Counted from the first letter of the stretch, positions 24,906-37,941 are shown. The stretch: DNA of 64,000 bases from Hofstenia miamia (GCA_900660155.1 CABFPE010000420.1:250385-314384); one strand, 5' to 3'. Notes: generated from the sequence alone by a model not told the origin. Numbers and translations: made by a program.

Positions 24906-27885
24906 CTAAGAACTAATTGTAGCGCTGCAATTCAAATAATTGCTGATGCAGATGGGTTTTTGATCAACAAACCTGAAAACAACACTGATATCATTGATCT
25001 CACCAAGTCTTTAAACTAGCTGGAGTGCTGCCTCTTGACAACTGAGCACAGGACATTCTTGTGATCACCAACAAAATGAAAAATAACATGATTCCTGTTG
25101 AAGTTAATGGAAGTTTAGTGCATGTGACCATGGACACCAGAGCATCAGCCCCAATCATTATTGACAAATGTTGCACTTCATTGTGTATGAGTCAAGATGC
25201 ATTGGACCCTTCAGCCATTCATATAATTGATGCTTCAGGGAACAAGATCTCCCTCAAGGGAAGAGTCCACAATGTAGAAATTTGAAGCAACAAAGAACTG
25301 TTTCAAATAGACTTAGTTGTTGTAGATACTTACAATCAACCACTGCCATATGACATCATTTTAGGAAGTGATTTTTCAGAATGTAATGCCTGTGTCATAG
25401 ACTATGGAAATAATATGATATCCATTAAAGATCATGAGGCCACAAAACTAACTGTGATTCCTGAAAAGGAAATTTATTTCCATTTCACTGAGCCTGTTTC
25501 TCTTAAAGCACAACACTAGACAAGAAGAGCCACAGTATTCACAGACAGCCACTACAGTGCTGACATTATGATCTCTGGACAAAATGGGAGCTACCATAAA
25601 GGCATTTATTTTTCACCTGATTTATGTCATGTCAATAATGGGAAGACTTTATTATGATTCTAAACAGCTCCAAGTTCCCCATCCACTCCAACCTGTCACA
25701 CTTAGAAATTATAGCCATGCCTGTTTGAAATAGACAATATGAATACCACCTGCTTACCAATATTCAGGGCAATTCATGATATGAAGGAACCCTCAGATAC
25801 TGTCAGATTCCATCTGTTACAAGAGAATCATATCTACACCTCAATGAAAAGGAGTTCCAGTCAATGATTAGCTTACTAAAAAGGAAGAGCAAAGTATTCA
25901 ACTTTGGAGCCATCAGTGTGGGGCAGGCATGTGATTGAAACAAAGCATGACAACCCTATTTGACTCCTAGTACAATGAGTCTCTGAAAATCTGAAGGAAA
26001 AATCTGAGATCTTGAACAATCTCATTGAAATCAGGATTATTCAAGGAAGTAATAATCCCTATGCTGTGCTTACTGTATGTGGGTAGTTTCACTGAATGTT
26101 TCTTTTGAGAGTTGCTATTCTTGGCTGCATGGTCGCCACATAACATCCTCTACCAGGCATCATTATGGTTTATCCTTTGTTACTGTATAACCTTAGTCAT
26201 AGTTTTGCAGGTAGGGATTTATTAAACTAGATACTGCTTTAGCTGTTGTCTCTGTTAACATCATGTAACTAGATTTAGCTGTTCACTATTTAGGTGAAGA
26301 AGCCATGCAGCAATCTCTCCAATGATCGATAATTGGCATCTGCCTGAAGCTGATCTCCACATCCAGTTTCACCAATCCTTTGATGATCTATTTGGTTGAG
26401 TTCCACATCTCAACTCATTGAGACAGTTTATGTGTACCCTATCCTAGCTAGGTGCATACTCAAGACATGACACAATTTGACTTAGGCTCTATTTTGTAAA
26501 AGTGTTTTGTTTGTTTGCAACTGGACTTGTTACTAGCTGCTTAATTAATATTACATCTAGCCATTACCAAAATATATTTACTTTAATAAATGCATTAGTA
26601 TCAAGCAGCTTCCTAACCTACATTTATAAATTAACACATGTTCAGTCACTTTATTGGTCATTTATTAGTCACTAATTTGGATCTAAAAACAATATTAATA
26701 TATTACCTAAGTTTCAGTCATCCAACCATTTTACAAATTCAATTATTTTAATACATGTAATGAGTGATTGCTAGTCAGCTAAATGAGAGAAAAACTCCTA
26801 CACCTAACCTAAGTGCACTTTCATAGTCTGGCACAAAGACCCTAGAATTGATCTTGATGATGGATCCAGACCACTACTAAACACCACTTGTTTGGCTCAA
26901 CATTGTATTAAATAATTAAACCATTATAGTAGAACAAAATAAGAATTCCAAATAAAATTCTTTATTAACTGCTTACAAGCTTTAGTTTATATTTATAGCA
27001 AATCTAGAAAAGTACCTGTTGATTTCAAATTTAAACTCTCATCTGCCAAAATGGTGGCTAAAAATAATGGAAGTGATTTTGCCCCTTGTTTTGCCAAAAG
27101 TATTATTATCAACTAATACTAATCTCTTATTTTTGACACATATTGTTTCTTGGTTGCATAATACAAATGAATCTAAATTAATCTAATTGATCTAAATACA
27201 ATATTTCTAATCATCATCTCTTTGGAAGATGCTACATTACCATCTCCATTAAACAAGGAGAGAAATACTGCTTGTGTATAAACTTTTGAAAATTAAATGA
27301 TGTGATGATCAAAGATGCATATCCTCTCTTGTGAATCAAGGATTTATTGTACAATGCCAGCTGTTATAAGTTTTTCTCATGTCTCAACTTATGTAAAGCA
27401 TATTGGCAGGATTTGATGAGACTGTCAGACATCCAAAAAACCACTTTTATTATGCTGTATGGATTATATGAGTAGAAGTATATGTAACCAAAGTTTTGAA
27501 GAATAATGCAAATATGTTGAAACCTAGCATTTCTGCCTACATTTATGATATTTTAGTAGCTAGTGATACCTTCACTGAGAATTTGGACAAATTAAAGTGA
27601 ACACTTGATCTGCTGCAAAATGTGGGATTAAAGGTGAATGGAAACAAATGTGTGTTAGGTCAGAACAAAGTTACATTTTTGTGGTGAGTAATTGAGCCTC
27701 AGAAGATCTTGATCAAAACTAACAGCAAAGACTTCCTAGATAAGATCAAAACACCAAAGAATAGGAAGGATGTGTAAAGACTTATGGGTTTTTTTAACTA
27801 TTATGGGATGTTCATTCCTGATCTGGCAGAGAAAACCAAGAATATCTCACAATTATTAAAAAATTTGGTTGATTTTAGATGGACC
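24906..27885 (+). mobile_element. Ty3/gypsy-type pol fossil, plus strand, split by an LTR insertion
   Basis: The plus strand carries remnants of the pol region of a Ty3/gypsy-type LTR retroelement: an aspartic-protease-like segment near 25061-25400, a pre-RT segment to about 26073, and reverse-transcriptase segments at about 27237-27885. It is old and broken many times (more than ten interruptions by eye). A 1.16-kb LTR-containing piece is inserted at 26074-27236, and another LTR begins at 27886. A related pol fossil lies on the minus strand at 32316-33095. No RNase H or integrase was recognised. Confidence 0.75.
26074..27236 (-). mobile_element. LTR-B with primer site and short leader, inserted in the pol fossil
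   Basis: A 1163-bp insertion flanked by TTAC on both sides (26070-26073 and 27237-27240), a 4-bp target duplication as made by gypsy-type integrases. The LTR proper is about 26139-27236. Next to it 26131-26138 reads GGTCGCCA, the complement of a TGGCGACC primer-binding site, followed by about 57 bp of leader that also occurs beside the LTR at 42977. The insertion therefore contains LTR, primer site and a leader stub but nothing else. It is a fossil. Confidence 0.7.
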
Positions 27886-28790
27886 TGTAGCATCATCCAA
27901 ATATAATTAGAAATAAGCTGCAAACTTTGCAAATAGAGACTAAGATAAAAAAGAAGTTGATTAAAATTATTGTAATTAAATCAATTGCTATTATTTCAGA
28001 TTAATTTGTAAAATGCAACTAAGAAAACAACATGTGTCAAAAAAGAGATATTTGTGTCTGTCAATAAAAATACTTTTGACTAAATGATGCTTACATTATT
28101 TTTAGCCGCCATCTTGGCAGAAAGTTTAAATTTGAATCAACAGGTACTTCTTTTGGAATTACTATAAATAGATTAGAAACCATTGTAAGAATTTGATAAA
28201 GAATTTTACTTAGAATTCTTATTTTTCATCTTATTAATGGTTTGATTATTTAATAAGATGTTGAGCTAATCAAGTGGTGTTTAGTAGTGGTCTGGATACA
28301 TCACAGGGAACGATTCTAGGGTCTCTGTGCCAGATCACGAAAGTGCACATAGGTTAGGTGTAGGGGTTTTCTCTCAATTAGCTGACTAGCATTTCACTTC
28401 TACATGTATTAGATAATTAATTGTCAGCAAATGGTTGGATTACTAAACCCTAGGAATTATCTTAATATTGTTTTAGATCTAAATTAATGACCTATAATTG
28501 ACTGATAAAGTGACCATACATGTAGTAAATTATAAATGTAGGTTAGGAAGTGGTTGCAAATAGATATAACACTTTCACCCAATAGAGTCTAATACTAGTT
28601 GTGTCATGTCTTGAGTAAGCACCGAGCTAATGTTCAGGTTGCAAATAGATATAACATTGAGCTGAGAAGTGGCACTCAAGCATTGGATGGAAAAGTGAAA
28701 CTGGATGTGGAGATCCGCTTTGGGCAGATGCCCACTAGGAGATCATTATGGAGGTTACTATGTAGCCTTGACACCTAAAAATTGAGCAGT
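27886..28790 (+). mobile_element. LTR-B copy, plus orientation, truncated at its 3' end
   Basis: Starts TGTAGCATCATCCAAATA, the reverse complement of the end of the 42977-44119 LTR, and follows it backwards to about 28790, where similarity fades. It lies against the pol fossil and in opposite orientation to the LTR at 26074. No target duplication was found because the far end is lost. Confidence 0.65.
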
Positions 28791-30165
28791 TAATTCAATC
28801 TTACATTAGCCTGGATAAAATTAAAGCTTTTTAAAAATATAAGGAATTTTATAACTTAAAAAACTATTCTAATATATTAATGAATTATATTATATATTTA
28901 ATTATAAAATATGGTATCAACATCACAATTATTGCCAACAGTAATCTTTGAGTTTCAATAATTGACTTTGGCATGAATATTTTGAACATAAAGGCTGTAA
29001 TTTAATTGTTCATCAGATATAAAGCATTTCAACATATATATTTAGAAAAAGAGACAATTCACATTCTAGCTTGTACAACTGAAAAATTTTAACTGTAAGC
29101 ATCCATTTTATTATAGTGTATAAAAAAATTGTAAGTGTCCATCTATTATAATAATTTAAAAGTGATTCATCATATAAGTAATCAACAAAAAATGACTATT
29201 TTTAAAGAATATATAAAATACTGTAACTAAATTACATATTTTTGACATCACTCAGTCATACTGCAATGCCTTTGTAAGTATGTATTAGTCATACTTGAAA
29301 ATTCCATTACCATTGTAAGACAATGCCAACAAACTCAAATACTGCATAGTGGTAGCCATTTTTTCATAATTTATGTTGCTAAGAAAAAATGATAGAACCC
29401 ATTATTACCAAAAATTATTTATCAGTCAGTAAACTACACAACAATAGTAAAATTTTCAAAATTGATAAGAAATAGCAATCACAAAAGCTATTATTTTCAA
29501 GGATGTTGAGCAGTTTATGATCAAAATAATCAAATTAAGTAATTTTTTCTAATGTTTTTAATATAGTGCAGGCAATTAACTGAAATTTAAAAAGTTCACC
29601 TTCTTGTGGTTTTTTATCAAGTCATTGAAATTCTAGAATAAAGTTATAAGTTGACATTATTCCAAAATTCTCACATTCTCATTGAGTGCTTTGCTTGAGC
29701 ACCTGAAATAGAAATCTATTAGAAACAAGGTACTTTGAGACTTTGGATGATTCTATTGGCTTAAGGATCTTTTTGGTTTATTAATGCAAACAATAATCAC
29801 TTCATAAATTTAGAGTATAAGGACTTTTCAAAATTTTTGGGTAGTAAGCTGTGCATTAACATAGTCCAGTGGTACTATCAATGTTAGACATAAATGTGGA
29901 TAATTTTTGTGAAGATCATTTATTACAAAACATACTTAGAATTCATTTTGGACATATTGATATGGTAATGAGGCTATTCTTAAGAATGATGTAAGGCAAC
30001 CTTAAAATTTCTGAGTATAATTGAAAATTAAGTTCATAATATTTAATTAACTAGTCATTACAAAAAAAACGTTTTTTTAATAGTCATGAAAAAAAATTAT
30101 CAAAATTATAAATAAATTGTATTATTAAAGATTACCTTACTTGTATATCTTTATACATACATAGA

Positions 30166-30205
<40 letters not shown>

Positions 30206-31999
30206 AAACGTGTATGGGGTTATAGATTAGTAACACATCTTGTGCTTGTCTCTGTCAATTTGAATTTTGACTTTGAAATTGAATTTTGAATTTGAAAGAC
30301 TCCAATTCATGAATTAAACTTCAAATATGAATTTGCCAATATAAATGCAATTTGATAATGAAAAATTATAGTCATATCTGTAAACTTGTTAAAAAAGTAT
30401 TAGTGATTGAAAAATGCTAGAGGTTTTTAAATAGTATTATTTTATTATTTAAAGGTATTTATTATTTTATTAAATTAAAAGAAAGTATCAATCATTTATT
30501 GGAATAACAATGAATTATCTTTCATTGCAGATTTGGTGTAGGAAGATGTCTTTAAAGAACAAGGAAACCAATAGAGTTCGTTTGCTCTGAAGAAAGGTTT
30601 GTGCCCACAATTACCAGAAATGATCATTTAGCACCAAAGAAGGGGGATAATCAATATTTGTATTTCAAAAAAATAGAACATTGACTTTCTTTCACTACAG
30701 CCCTACTCATGCATATTCTTATCTCACAGTTAAGTTTTTGGCAACCCAGCAGATGAAGATTGAGGAAATGGAATCTTCTTATCTACATTGTTTGAAACCT
30801 TCAAACCTGAAATCCTGACACCAGGCCTTTTCAATCTTTACTCTTGAACTTGAAAAAAATCCTTTAAATGAGGATCAAGTCTATATTATAAATTAATGAG
30901 ATGGCTCTTGAAGATATCTACTAACATTTCATTTCAGAAATTTCAACAAACATGACAATAAATGTTCTTTAATTTTTGAACTACAACCTTCACTGATTTC
31001 AGGTTATTTAGGTTTAGAAAAACTTTTTGAAGTTCGAAATTTTTTTAGAATTTAAGGAAATTCGAATTCGAATTTTCCTAAATTTACAAATTCGAATTTG
31101 AGTTCTAATTCCACACACCCTAAGTCTCTACACAACCTACACCTGTAGAATGGTAAAAAAGCTGTACCAAACCCACACTAATATCAGTAGTAAACAAAAA
31201 TCATACCAACACTAAACAGATTTTTGAATGAAAATAATGGCGATTTTAAAGAAAAAGATACTTTCCCTAAACAAATTACTTTATGTTGTAAAATAGATTG
31301 CAATGCAGATAACTGCTATTTTGCTTCATTAAAAAATAGTTGTTAATTTTATGTCTGTGCTTGATGTAGTATACAAAGAGTTTTGTATAAGACATTTGGG
31401 TGACAGTTTTTAGTGCTCCATCTAATTTTTTATGCTATATTTAATACATTGTCTTCTATGGCAAGTTTATGTATGTTTACTAACAAGTGCAATACCAAGA
31501 TTTTTAAAGAAATTTTATGAACCTTTTTGAAAAACAACACAAATTTTCAAAACAACTCAAAGATTTTTCATTAAGTTTCAATAAGGAAAATATGAGTATA
31601 ATTGGATCTCCATGTTCACTCATTGAAACAATGCCATTACTGAATTTGTATTTGTTGATTGAAATATGTGACTATATTTTTTGCAATGAAATGCGTCAGC
31701 ATGCTTAATCACTGGTCAATTCCTGAGAGTAGCCTGGGATCCCATTTGGTAGTTTCAGAATTTTGATTATGAATGAGGAATGAGTTACACCCTTGATTAG
31801 CAGTTGCAACAAATTATGTTTTTCTCAGTTTGTGTTATTGAATGATATACATATATCTTTTTGCTATTTCGACATATGCTTAATAACTTTAGATTTGTTA
31901 GATTCTAAATATTTTAAAGAGGAAATTTGAAACTATTTATTATATAAAATAATGAATTAATTTAAAATATATTTACATTAATTCACAAATACATATTAT
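28791..31999. other. CpG-poor AT-rich DNA, no gene recognised
   Basis: About 3.2 kb of decayed sequence inside the CpG-poor block. It contains a (GA)n microsatellite, repeated AATTTTGAATTTGAA-like phrases at 30250-30330, and a TTCGAA-rich palindrome near 31056-31078. The segment 30530-30900 has a slightly gag/pol-like composition but no motif I can name. Confidence 0.45.
30161..30204. repeat. (GA)n microsatellite
   Basis: About 20 uninterrupted GA units preceded by ATAGAGAGGG. Confidence 0.95.
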
Positions 32000-32315
32000 T
32001 GTAGAATCATGCCAACTCGCCGTGATGGCCGTACTTAGAGAAAACTGTTACTTTTCTTAGGTTAAACATAACGCTAGGTTGACAATTTTCCAACTTCTCT
32101 CCTCTACTGTAAATGCGTGGTTAATTAACTTATTTAATATACCGGAGCCTTTGTAGCTACTTAGTTAACCAAACTTATTTAGATCAAGCAGAGAGATTAG
32201 AGAACAGGATCGACGCTCAAATAGAAGCGGTGCACTCTCAGGAACACACTCGCCAGCTGCATCTTACCAATGTGACTGCCAACGTAGTAAAGAGAACAAT
32301 AATGGAATGGTGATN
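32000..32315 (+). other. CpG-rich island ending at a single N: possible coding fragment at a contig edge
   Basis: Roughly 300 bases with many CpGs sit inside the CpG-poor block and stop at a lone N (32315). The plus strand from about 32170 is open and reads AERLENRIDAQIEAVHSQEH, a hydrophilic coiled-coil-like stretch, to a stop just before the N. The composition differs sharply on the two sides of the N, so this may be a piece placed here by scaffolding. It could be a host exon or a gag-like coiled coil; I cannot decide. Confidence 0.35.
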
Positions 32316-33095
32316 GTGACATGAGGCTCTAACAGACTCTAACACTTGTGCCCATTGACTCAAATGCCAGACTCATATAACAAGCTAAAGGTGTGTCCAA
32401 GCCTTTCCAGATGCTCAGAGAAGGTATTACAGGTGATGAAAATATCGTCCATATAGGCTGTTATGCCAGGTTCATGTACATTGGTGCCATTCCTAAGCAT
32501 GCAGGTAATATAGTGCTGGAAAGTTGCAGGGGTGTTGCAGAGCTCAAAAGCCATTTACTTCCACTCAAAGAGGCTGTAGGGAGTTATAAAGGCAGTCTTC
32601 AAAATATCAGAGGGCTTCATTGGCACCTGCCAGTAAGCCTTGCACAGGTTGAGGCAGCTGAATAACTTGTATTGACTAGCATCATAAAGGAGATCCTCAA
32701 TGCATGGGAGTGGGTATGCAGCCTTTACTGTAACATCATTAAGCTTCCTGAAGTCCTCACAGAGGCAATACTTGTCACCTTGTTTAATGAAGACAGTAGG
32801 AGCTGCATAGGGGCTATTGCTAGCTTGAATAATACCACTTTCTATGAGGTCACTTAAGATATTTTGTACTCTTCCTGAAGGTTTTCCAGTACTCTTCTGA
32901 TGGGCAGGCAAATTGGATGATCATTCTTGGTTACAATGGAATGCTGTTTTCCAAAATCCTGGCCAATGCTGATCAAACCATAATTAAAGACCTCATAATG
33001 CTGTCTGAGCAGATTGGAAAGCAACTCATGTTCCTGAGCACTAAGATGCAGATGTGTCCACTCATTAACAAGGGGATCTGAACATTGGATGATAT
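32316..33095 (-). mobile_element. Ty3/gypsy-type pol fossil (pre-RT and RT), minus strand
   Basis: On the minus strand a pre-RT region leads into reverse-transcriptase blocks typical of Ty3/gypsy elements. The segment at 32555-32911 includes GRVQNILSDLIESGIIQASN and KLNDVTVKAAYPLPCIEDLL; the segment at 32360-32554 includes the block around YMDDIF. The copy is partial and carries a small number of breaks, fewer than the plus-strand relative at 24.9-27.9 kb. Repeat R lies directly upstream, where gag and protease would be expected. Likely old, but less decayed than its relative. Confidence 0.8.
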
Positions 33096-33840
33096 AAATT
33101 TCTGTATTGTATTTGTAAATAGCAAACCAATGTGATGCATTATTATGATTTTTCCAGATTCCTGGCCCCCTTGAGTAATATACTCAAGTATTAACTGCTT
33201 TTAATGCAGGGGTGTCATGAGAGAGCTGACTCCCACTCATTGTTGCCAGACTAATTCTACATTCTAGTAAAATACATATAAAAAATTACATTCAACAATT
33301 TCAAAGTTATAAAGAACTCTTGATTACTGCAAAAAAGAATAGAATAGTCTGTCAGCACAAACAACAAATACTATCTGATCAGGAAATCTATCAGATATAT
33401 AATAAAAAATTAGCAAACAAATAACAAATGAANNNNNNNNNNNNNNNNNNNNNNNNNNNNNNNNNNNNNNNNNNNNNNNNNNNNNNNNNNNNNNNNNNNN
33501 NNNNNNNNNNNNNNNNNNNNNNNNNNNNNNNNNNNNNNNNNNNNNNNNNNNNNNNNNNNNNAACATAATTAAATTTCTATTTTAAATCTAAACAGATTTT
33601 CAAAGGATTTCTAAATGTTTACTAAATGCAAATGGCAAACCTCAACATTTATATTTATAGAACATATTTACATATATTTACTTGTAATTTCATATTTCAG
33701 CAATCTTTACTACATAGAAAACTAATCAAAATAGAGTTTAAAAAATACATATATTTATTCAAATATATANTACAATTTCATTGAAATTGTGTCTCTAATG
33801 GTATTTAATATTTTGTGATGTCAGAATTGGGGGAAGTGAG
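33096..33840 (-). repeat. Repeat R, copy 2 (inverted), containing an assembly gap
   Basis: Reverse complement of the 22790-23760 repeat, including the phrase near 33178-33215 that pairs with GCAGTTAATACTTGAGTA of copy 1. A 129-N gap (33433-33561) falls where the 311-bp tandem unit would repeat, so the tandem duplication itself may have defeated assembly. A lone N is at 33770. Confidence 0.65.
33433..33561. other. Assembly gap (129 N)
   Basis: Undetermined bases within repeat R. Confidence 1.
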
Positions 33841-34652
33841 TTGAGGGAAGTGAGACAGACCCTGTTGCTCACAGGCAAAGCATCAACTTGTTTCTTTGGC
33901 CAAGGCAGTGCAAAGTTGATCAATTTCAGAGTTCTGAGGGTTCAGAGTCAGCAGAGTCTGTGGGCAACTAAAGTAAGGATCAAATGGCAAGGGAGAAGCA
34001 ATAAAACTTATTCTATCAGTGTGAAGAGCAACATTCACTCTGCTAACATTCACACTGGGGAGACCCTGAGTGGGAGTCCCATTATGAGATAAAACACTAA
34101 ATTCCATTTAGCAAAAAGAAGCAACAAGAAAAAAAGTAAGAAGAAATTCAGAAAACAATTCCAACAATTTGAGATTGATTCCATCCAGGTAGAGAGAAAC
34201 AAAAACTAATAACAGTAACAGCATGGTGTAGGGTACAGTATTAAATCCAAATTCTAGAAGAATGAGACTACAACAAGGTAACAACCAAAACAAGTAAGAA
34301 TAAAGTTGGAGCTTGGTGACAGCTCCAAAAGCACAGAACTGCAGTAAAAATAACATAAGAGGCAAAGTTATGCATTGATTGGTAGTGAAGTTGATTCATG
34401 GCCAGGGGAAATAACTATCCTGGCTGGCTCACACCAAAGAGAAAGAATAAAACCAAGTATGATATAGAAACAGTAACAGTTCAGCACTATGTTACAATCA
34501 CCAGGTGAAAATCAAATGACTGCTTTGGTATGTATGCAAGCTTCACAATCAGAGTTCATATCCAGGCATTGATTTGCCTGCACACTTCAACAGAATAGAG
34601 TAGAAAGTTTAACTGACACCCTAATTTGTCCAGAATCACATCAGGGTCACCA
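33841..34652 (-). mobile_element. Leader/gag-side remnant of an LTR-A element, with primer site
   Basis: On the minus strand, directly after the LTR-A at 34653-35594, TGGTGACCCTGATGTGA (complement of 34636-34652) sits where the primer-binding site belongs, and its first bases resemble TGGCGACC beside the LTR at 62055. The following 0.8 kb corresponds in position to the leader and gag start but is decayed. The hydrophobic 85-codon frame here is probably a wrong-frame reading, as similar alternative frames occur beside the 62-kb copy. Fossil. Confidence 0.55.
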
Positions 34653-35594
34653 TATAGAAACACAGGGGAGCTCTGGCTACTCTAGCTTTACTGGATAACT
34701 CAAGAGTTTAGTTCAAAGGTTGCAAAGTCTACCATAGCAGAGAGTGACCCACATTCCAACAGAAAACATACATTGGTGGTTCACTGATTTTTGCCTAACA
34801 AAATAAAGAAATTCCATTCCAAACAAAACTCCAGCAGTGACCAATTCACACAGCATCATGCTGAAGCCAAATCTTTGAAGCCATTCTTGCTCACCAATGT
34901 GCTAATTGTGTGTCTCAAGTATTAATTTCTAGCTCAATAAACAATTTTATCTCAGAGTTCTCTTATCTCAGCTCATGTAAATAAATAATAAATAACAGGC
35001 ACATAATTGCTGTGCATTCACATTCACCAACAGCATAGTATATTTGCAAAGTGTAAGTTGTTAAGTGCAAATATGATCAAATAAAAGATATTATTCCCTA
35101 CATGTAGTTGTAACCTAAAGCAGCCATGATTCAGGCTGTCACTATTAAGGAGCTATTTGTTGCCCCAGTGCAGTTTCTTCCCAAATTGTCACCAGATCTC
35201 AAGCAACAGTTATCATTAACAAATTTTAATCAACAAATCTAAAGAGGGTTAATAGATAAATAATTGAAAAGACCAAACACATTAGAAGGAAGCTGAATTT
35301 ATTGTGCACTTTGCTACAGTCACTCAGATACTTATTACAAAAATCTGTAACTTATTACCTGACTTGTTTACAATTTCAAAGCACAGTTTCCCTCACAAAG
35401 TTAAAACAAACAATCACACATAATTCAAATCAAGGGGACAAATACTAACACTATCAAAATAACTACACTTGAAATTCAAATAATCAATTAAAAGAAATTG
35501 ATACAAATAAATAGCAGGCCAAAAAAGATGCAACACCATTTCAGAATGCCAAAAATAATAAGTTCTAAAAAAGTAGGCCCTGAGTGACTCCACA
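34653..35594 (-). mobile_element. LTR-A copy, minus orientation (about 942 bp)
   Basis: On the minus strand it begins TGTGGAGTCACTCAGGGCC, matching TGTAGAGTCACTCAGGGCC at 50848, and ends ...TTTCTATA against a primer site, so it is a 5' LTR. It shares internal phrases with the 50848 copy, such as ATTAATTTCTAGCTCAATAA read in reverse. Older than the 51980 and 62055 copies, judging by divergence. Confidence 0.7.
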
Positions 35595-37940
35595 CTGTAT
35601 TTTGATTACATGGATCAGGTTTTCTAATAATCTCAGGAGTTTTTAGAATTGTTGCTTTATCCTGATGGAATTGTAAATTGGTTAACTGAATTTCTTTATT
35701 TCTTCTTCTTGCACTATGAGTTGTCCTTTAATCTGAATATTTTGTATATTACAGTCTTTGACCTGTTTAATTCATTTTGTGATTGATTGAAGTAACTTGC
35801 ATCTTTCTTGATTTGTGGTAGCAATTTGTTCTTGAAGACTTGTATTTTTATTTTCAAGAATTTGGCATTGAGAGAGAATGTTGTGGTTTTCACTCTTGAG
35901 CTCATTGCAATTTGATATTAGTTTGCCTGTTTCTTTTTTTGTCCAGGTGCCTCTTTTTGAAATAATTGGTTCTCCTCATGGATTCTGTTGAATTGTCTAC
36001 AGTTTTTGATCTCCATAAAATCTAACTTTTCTTTTAATTGAGTTACCTCATTTTCTAGAAATTTGATTCTGTCTCAAAGTTAGTCATTTAATGAGCATCT
36101 TCTGATGTGGTTGGGGTTTGACTAGCTTTTTTGGGGGATAATTTTGATTTCTGACTTCACTTTTCCATTGCAATTATTTGGAATTTTAAGGAGCTTTAAC
36201 TAGTACAACTTAACTGACTTAATTATAACTAGGTTTAGTAGGCAATGTTCTGCAATTGTAAAAAAAAATTTTTCTGACTTCTCACCAGCACTGAAATTGG
36301 TTATCTCAACTGCAGTCCAATTGTAATAAGGTTCACTTATTTTTAGGGTTCAACATATTCTTGGTGGTTATATTGTAGCTTCCTCTAGCATCAGTATAGT
36401 TACTTATAAAACAATAGTTGTACTCAGTGTCCTATGGTGGTCTCCATGTGGCATTAGTATGAAATCAGTGAGTATTCCTAATTCCCTATCATTTGAGGGA
36501 TTTAAGTTGAAGTATGGATTTACTAGTGCTACAAAATATTTAACTCCTCCTGCTATAGTACCCTATTCTAATGAAAGTAAACAGAGGATTGTGTTAGGGA
36601 ACAGTGGCCACACTCATCTGACCTGGTACAGATAACCTTTAAGAAAGAGTCATATATGACTAGAGCCCTAATTAAGATAAAAGTTAAAGAAGCTCTAACT
36701 CTTGTGTGCAGTGAGTGAAACCCATGTCCCAATTTTAAAACCTAAACTCAGTGCAATTCACATCTCATTCAATTTCAGTAATAGCAATAAAACTTAATTT
36801 TAGGTATGAATGAAATGAAGTACAACAAAAACCCTAGCTGTATATCTAACCTAAGTTAAAGGGAGCATGACACTCAAGTTGTCCCACATCTGGGTTGCTC
36901 ACATATTTGAACTAAACTCTGATTGTCCTTTACTATTTGTAAAAAGATTAACAGATTAATTTCATTTGTCACAATTATTAATTGAAATAAATTTTAATTT
37001 TACAAACAATTAATATTTATATCATTTTGAGAATGAGGTCCCATTATCTTATTATCAAGGATTAATGATTTGGTTTGGATTGATCTATTTTAAGAAAATG
37101 TAAAAGTTTATGATTCAAAATTTTGAATAGAGATCATAATGTGGTTTTGGCATGAAATCTGGCATCTTCTTCAGCATGATTTGCCAATGTTGTATATAAT
37201 ATAATCAACCTACTCCAGTGAACCTATCCCTAGACATTAAATAAGTATTGGAGATCAGGTGAAGGAAAGGTGTGTCCACACTTGGCCAACCATATACAGA
37301 GAACCTCATAGACAGAGTCACATCAGACAAAAGCCCTAAGTGGAGAAACAAAGAGGACCTACAAGTTCTTGGGGGCATAGTGTACCCTATGTGCAAGTAA
37401 AACCTACATTCAGTGCTTTCTCAGATAATGCAATTTAGGTGACAGCAAAAAGAATTAAACAAATAACAGAACAAAGAGTAAGTGTTAGCCCCCTATCCCT
37501 ATACCTTTCAGACTGCTGATGGAATGAACTTGCAAAGCTGTACCACCACAAGGCGCCCAGGTCAGCTCTCTGATGAATTTAGAAAAGCATTTTTGGAAAT
37601 AATAAAGTCAAAAATAACAAAGGTTGACTTATCTGTATTGAAAGTTTTCTAACAAAATCAAGATATTTAAAGCATAAAGACAGGTGTTAGTTAAAAAAAT
37701 TAGAGAATGCATAACATAATATTATACAAAAAGCAGGTTCCTCAGATGACCTTTTGTATGGTAAATGAACTTGACCAGCAGAACTACAGAAAATTCAAAT
37801 ATTTAAAATTGCACAGTTTGTCAAATGTAGTTACACCAAAACAAAATAAATACAAAATGTAATGTAATTATTTTACAATTAGCAATTAAGAATTTTGTAA
37901 TAATAATGTTTGATGTCACAAAGGTAGACTGACACCACAT
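35595..37940 (-). mobile_element. Decayed retroelement-like DNA with a coiled-coil gag-like remnant
   Basis: On the minus strand 35700-36180 has coiled-coil-type sequence (for example ENEVTQLKEKLDFMEIKN) resembling the start of the gag at 40518-41804. The segments around 36560-36740 and 37215-37420 resemble each other (TGG(C)CA(CAC) followed by CCCTAA and GAAACCCATGTCC-like phrases), as in an old direct duplication. Family uncertain. Fossil with many breaks. Confidence 0.4.
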
Positions 37941-37941
37941 G

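Noticed and set aside
34108-34365. Hydrophobic 85-codon minus-strand frame as a membrane protein
   Set aside because: It lies in the leader/gag-side remnant of an LTR-A element, and similar Leu-rich alternative frames occur beside the 62-kb copy.
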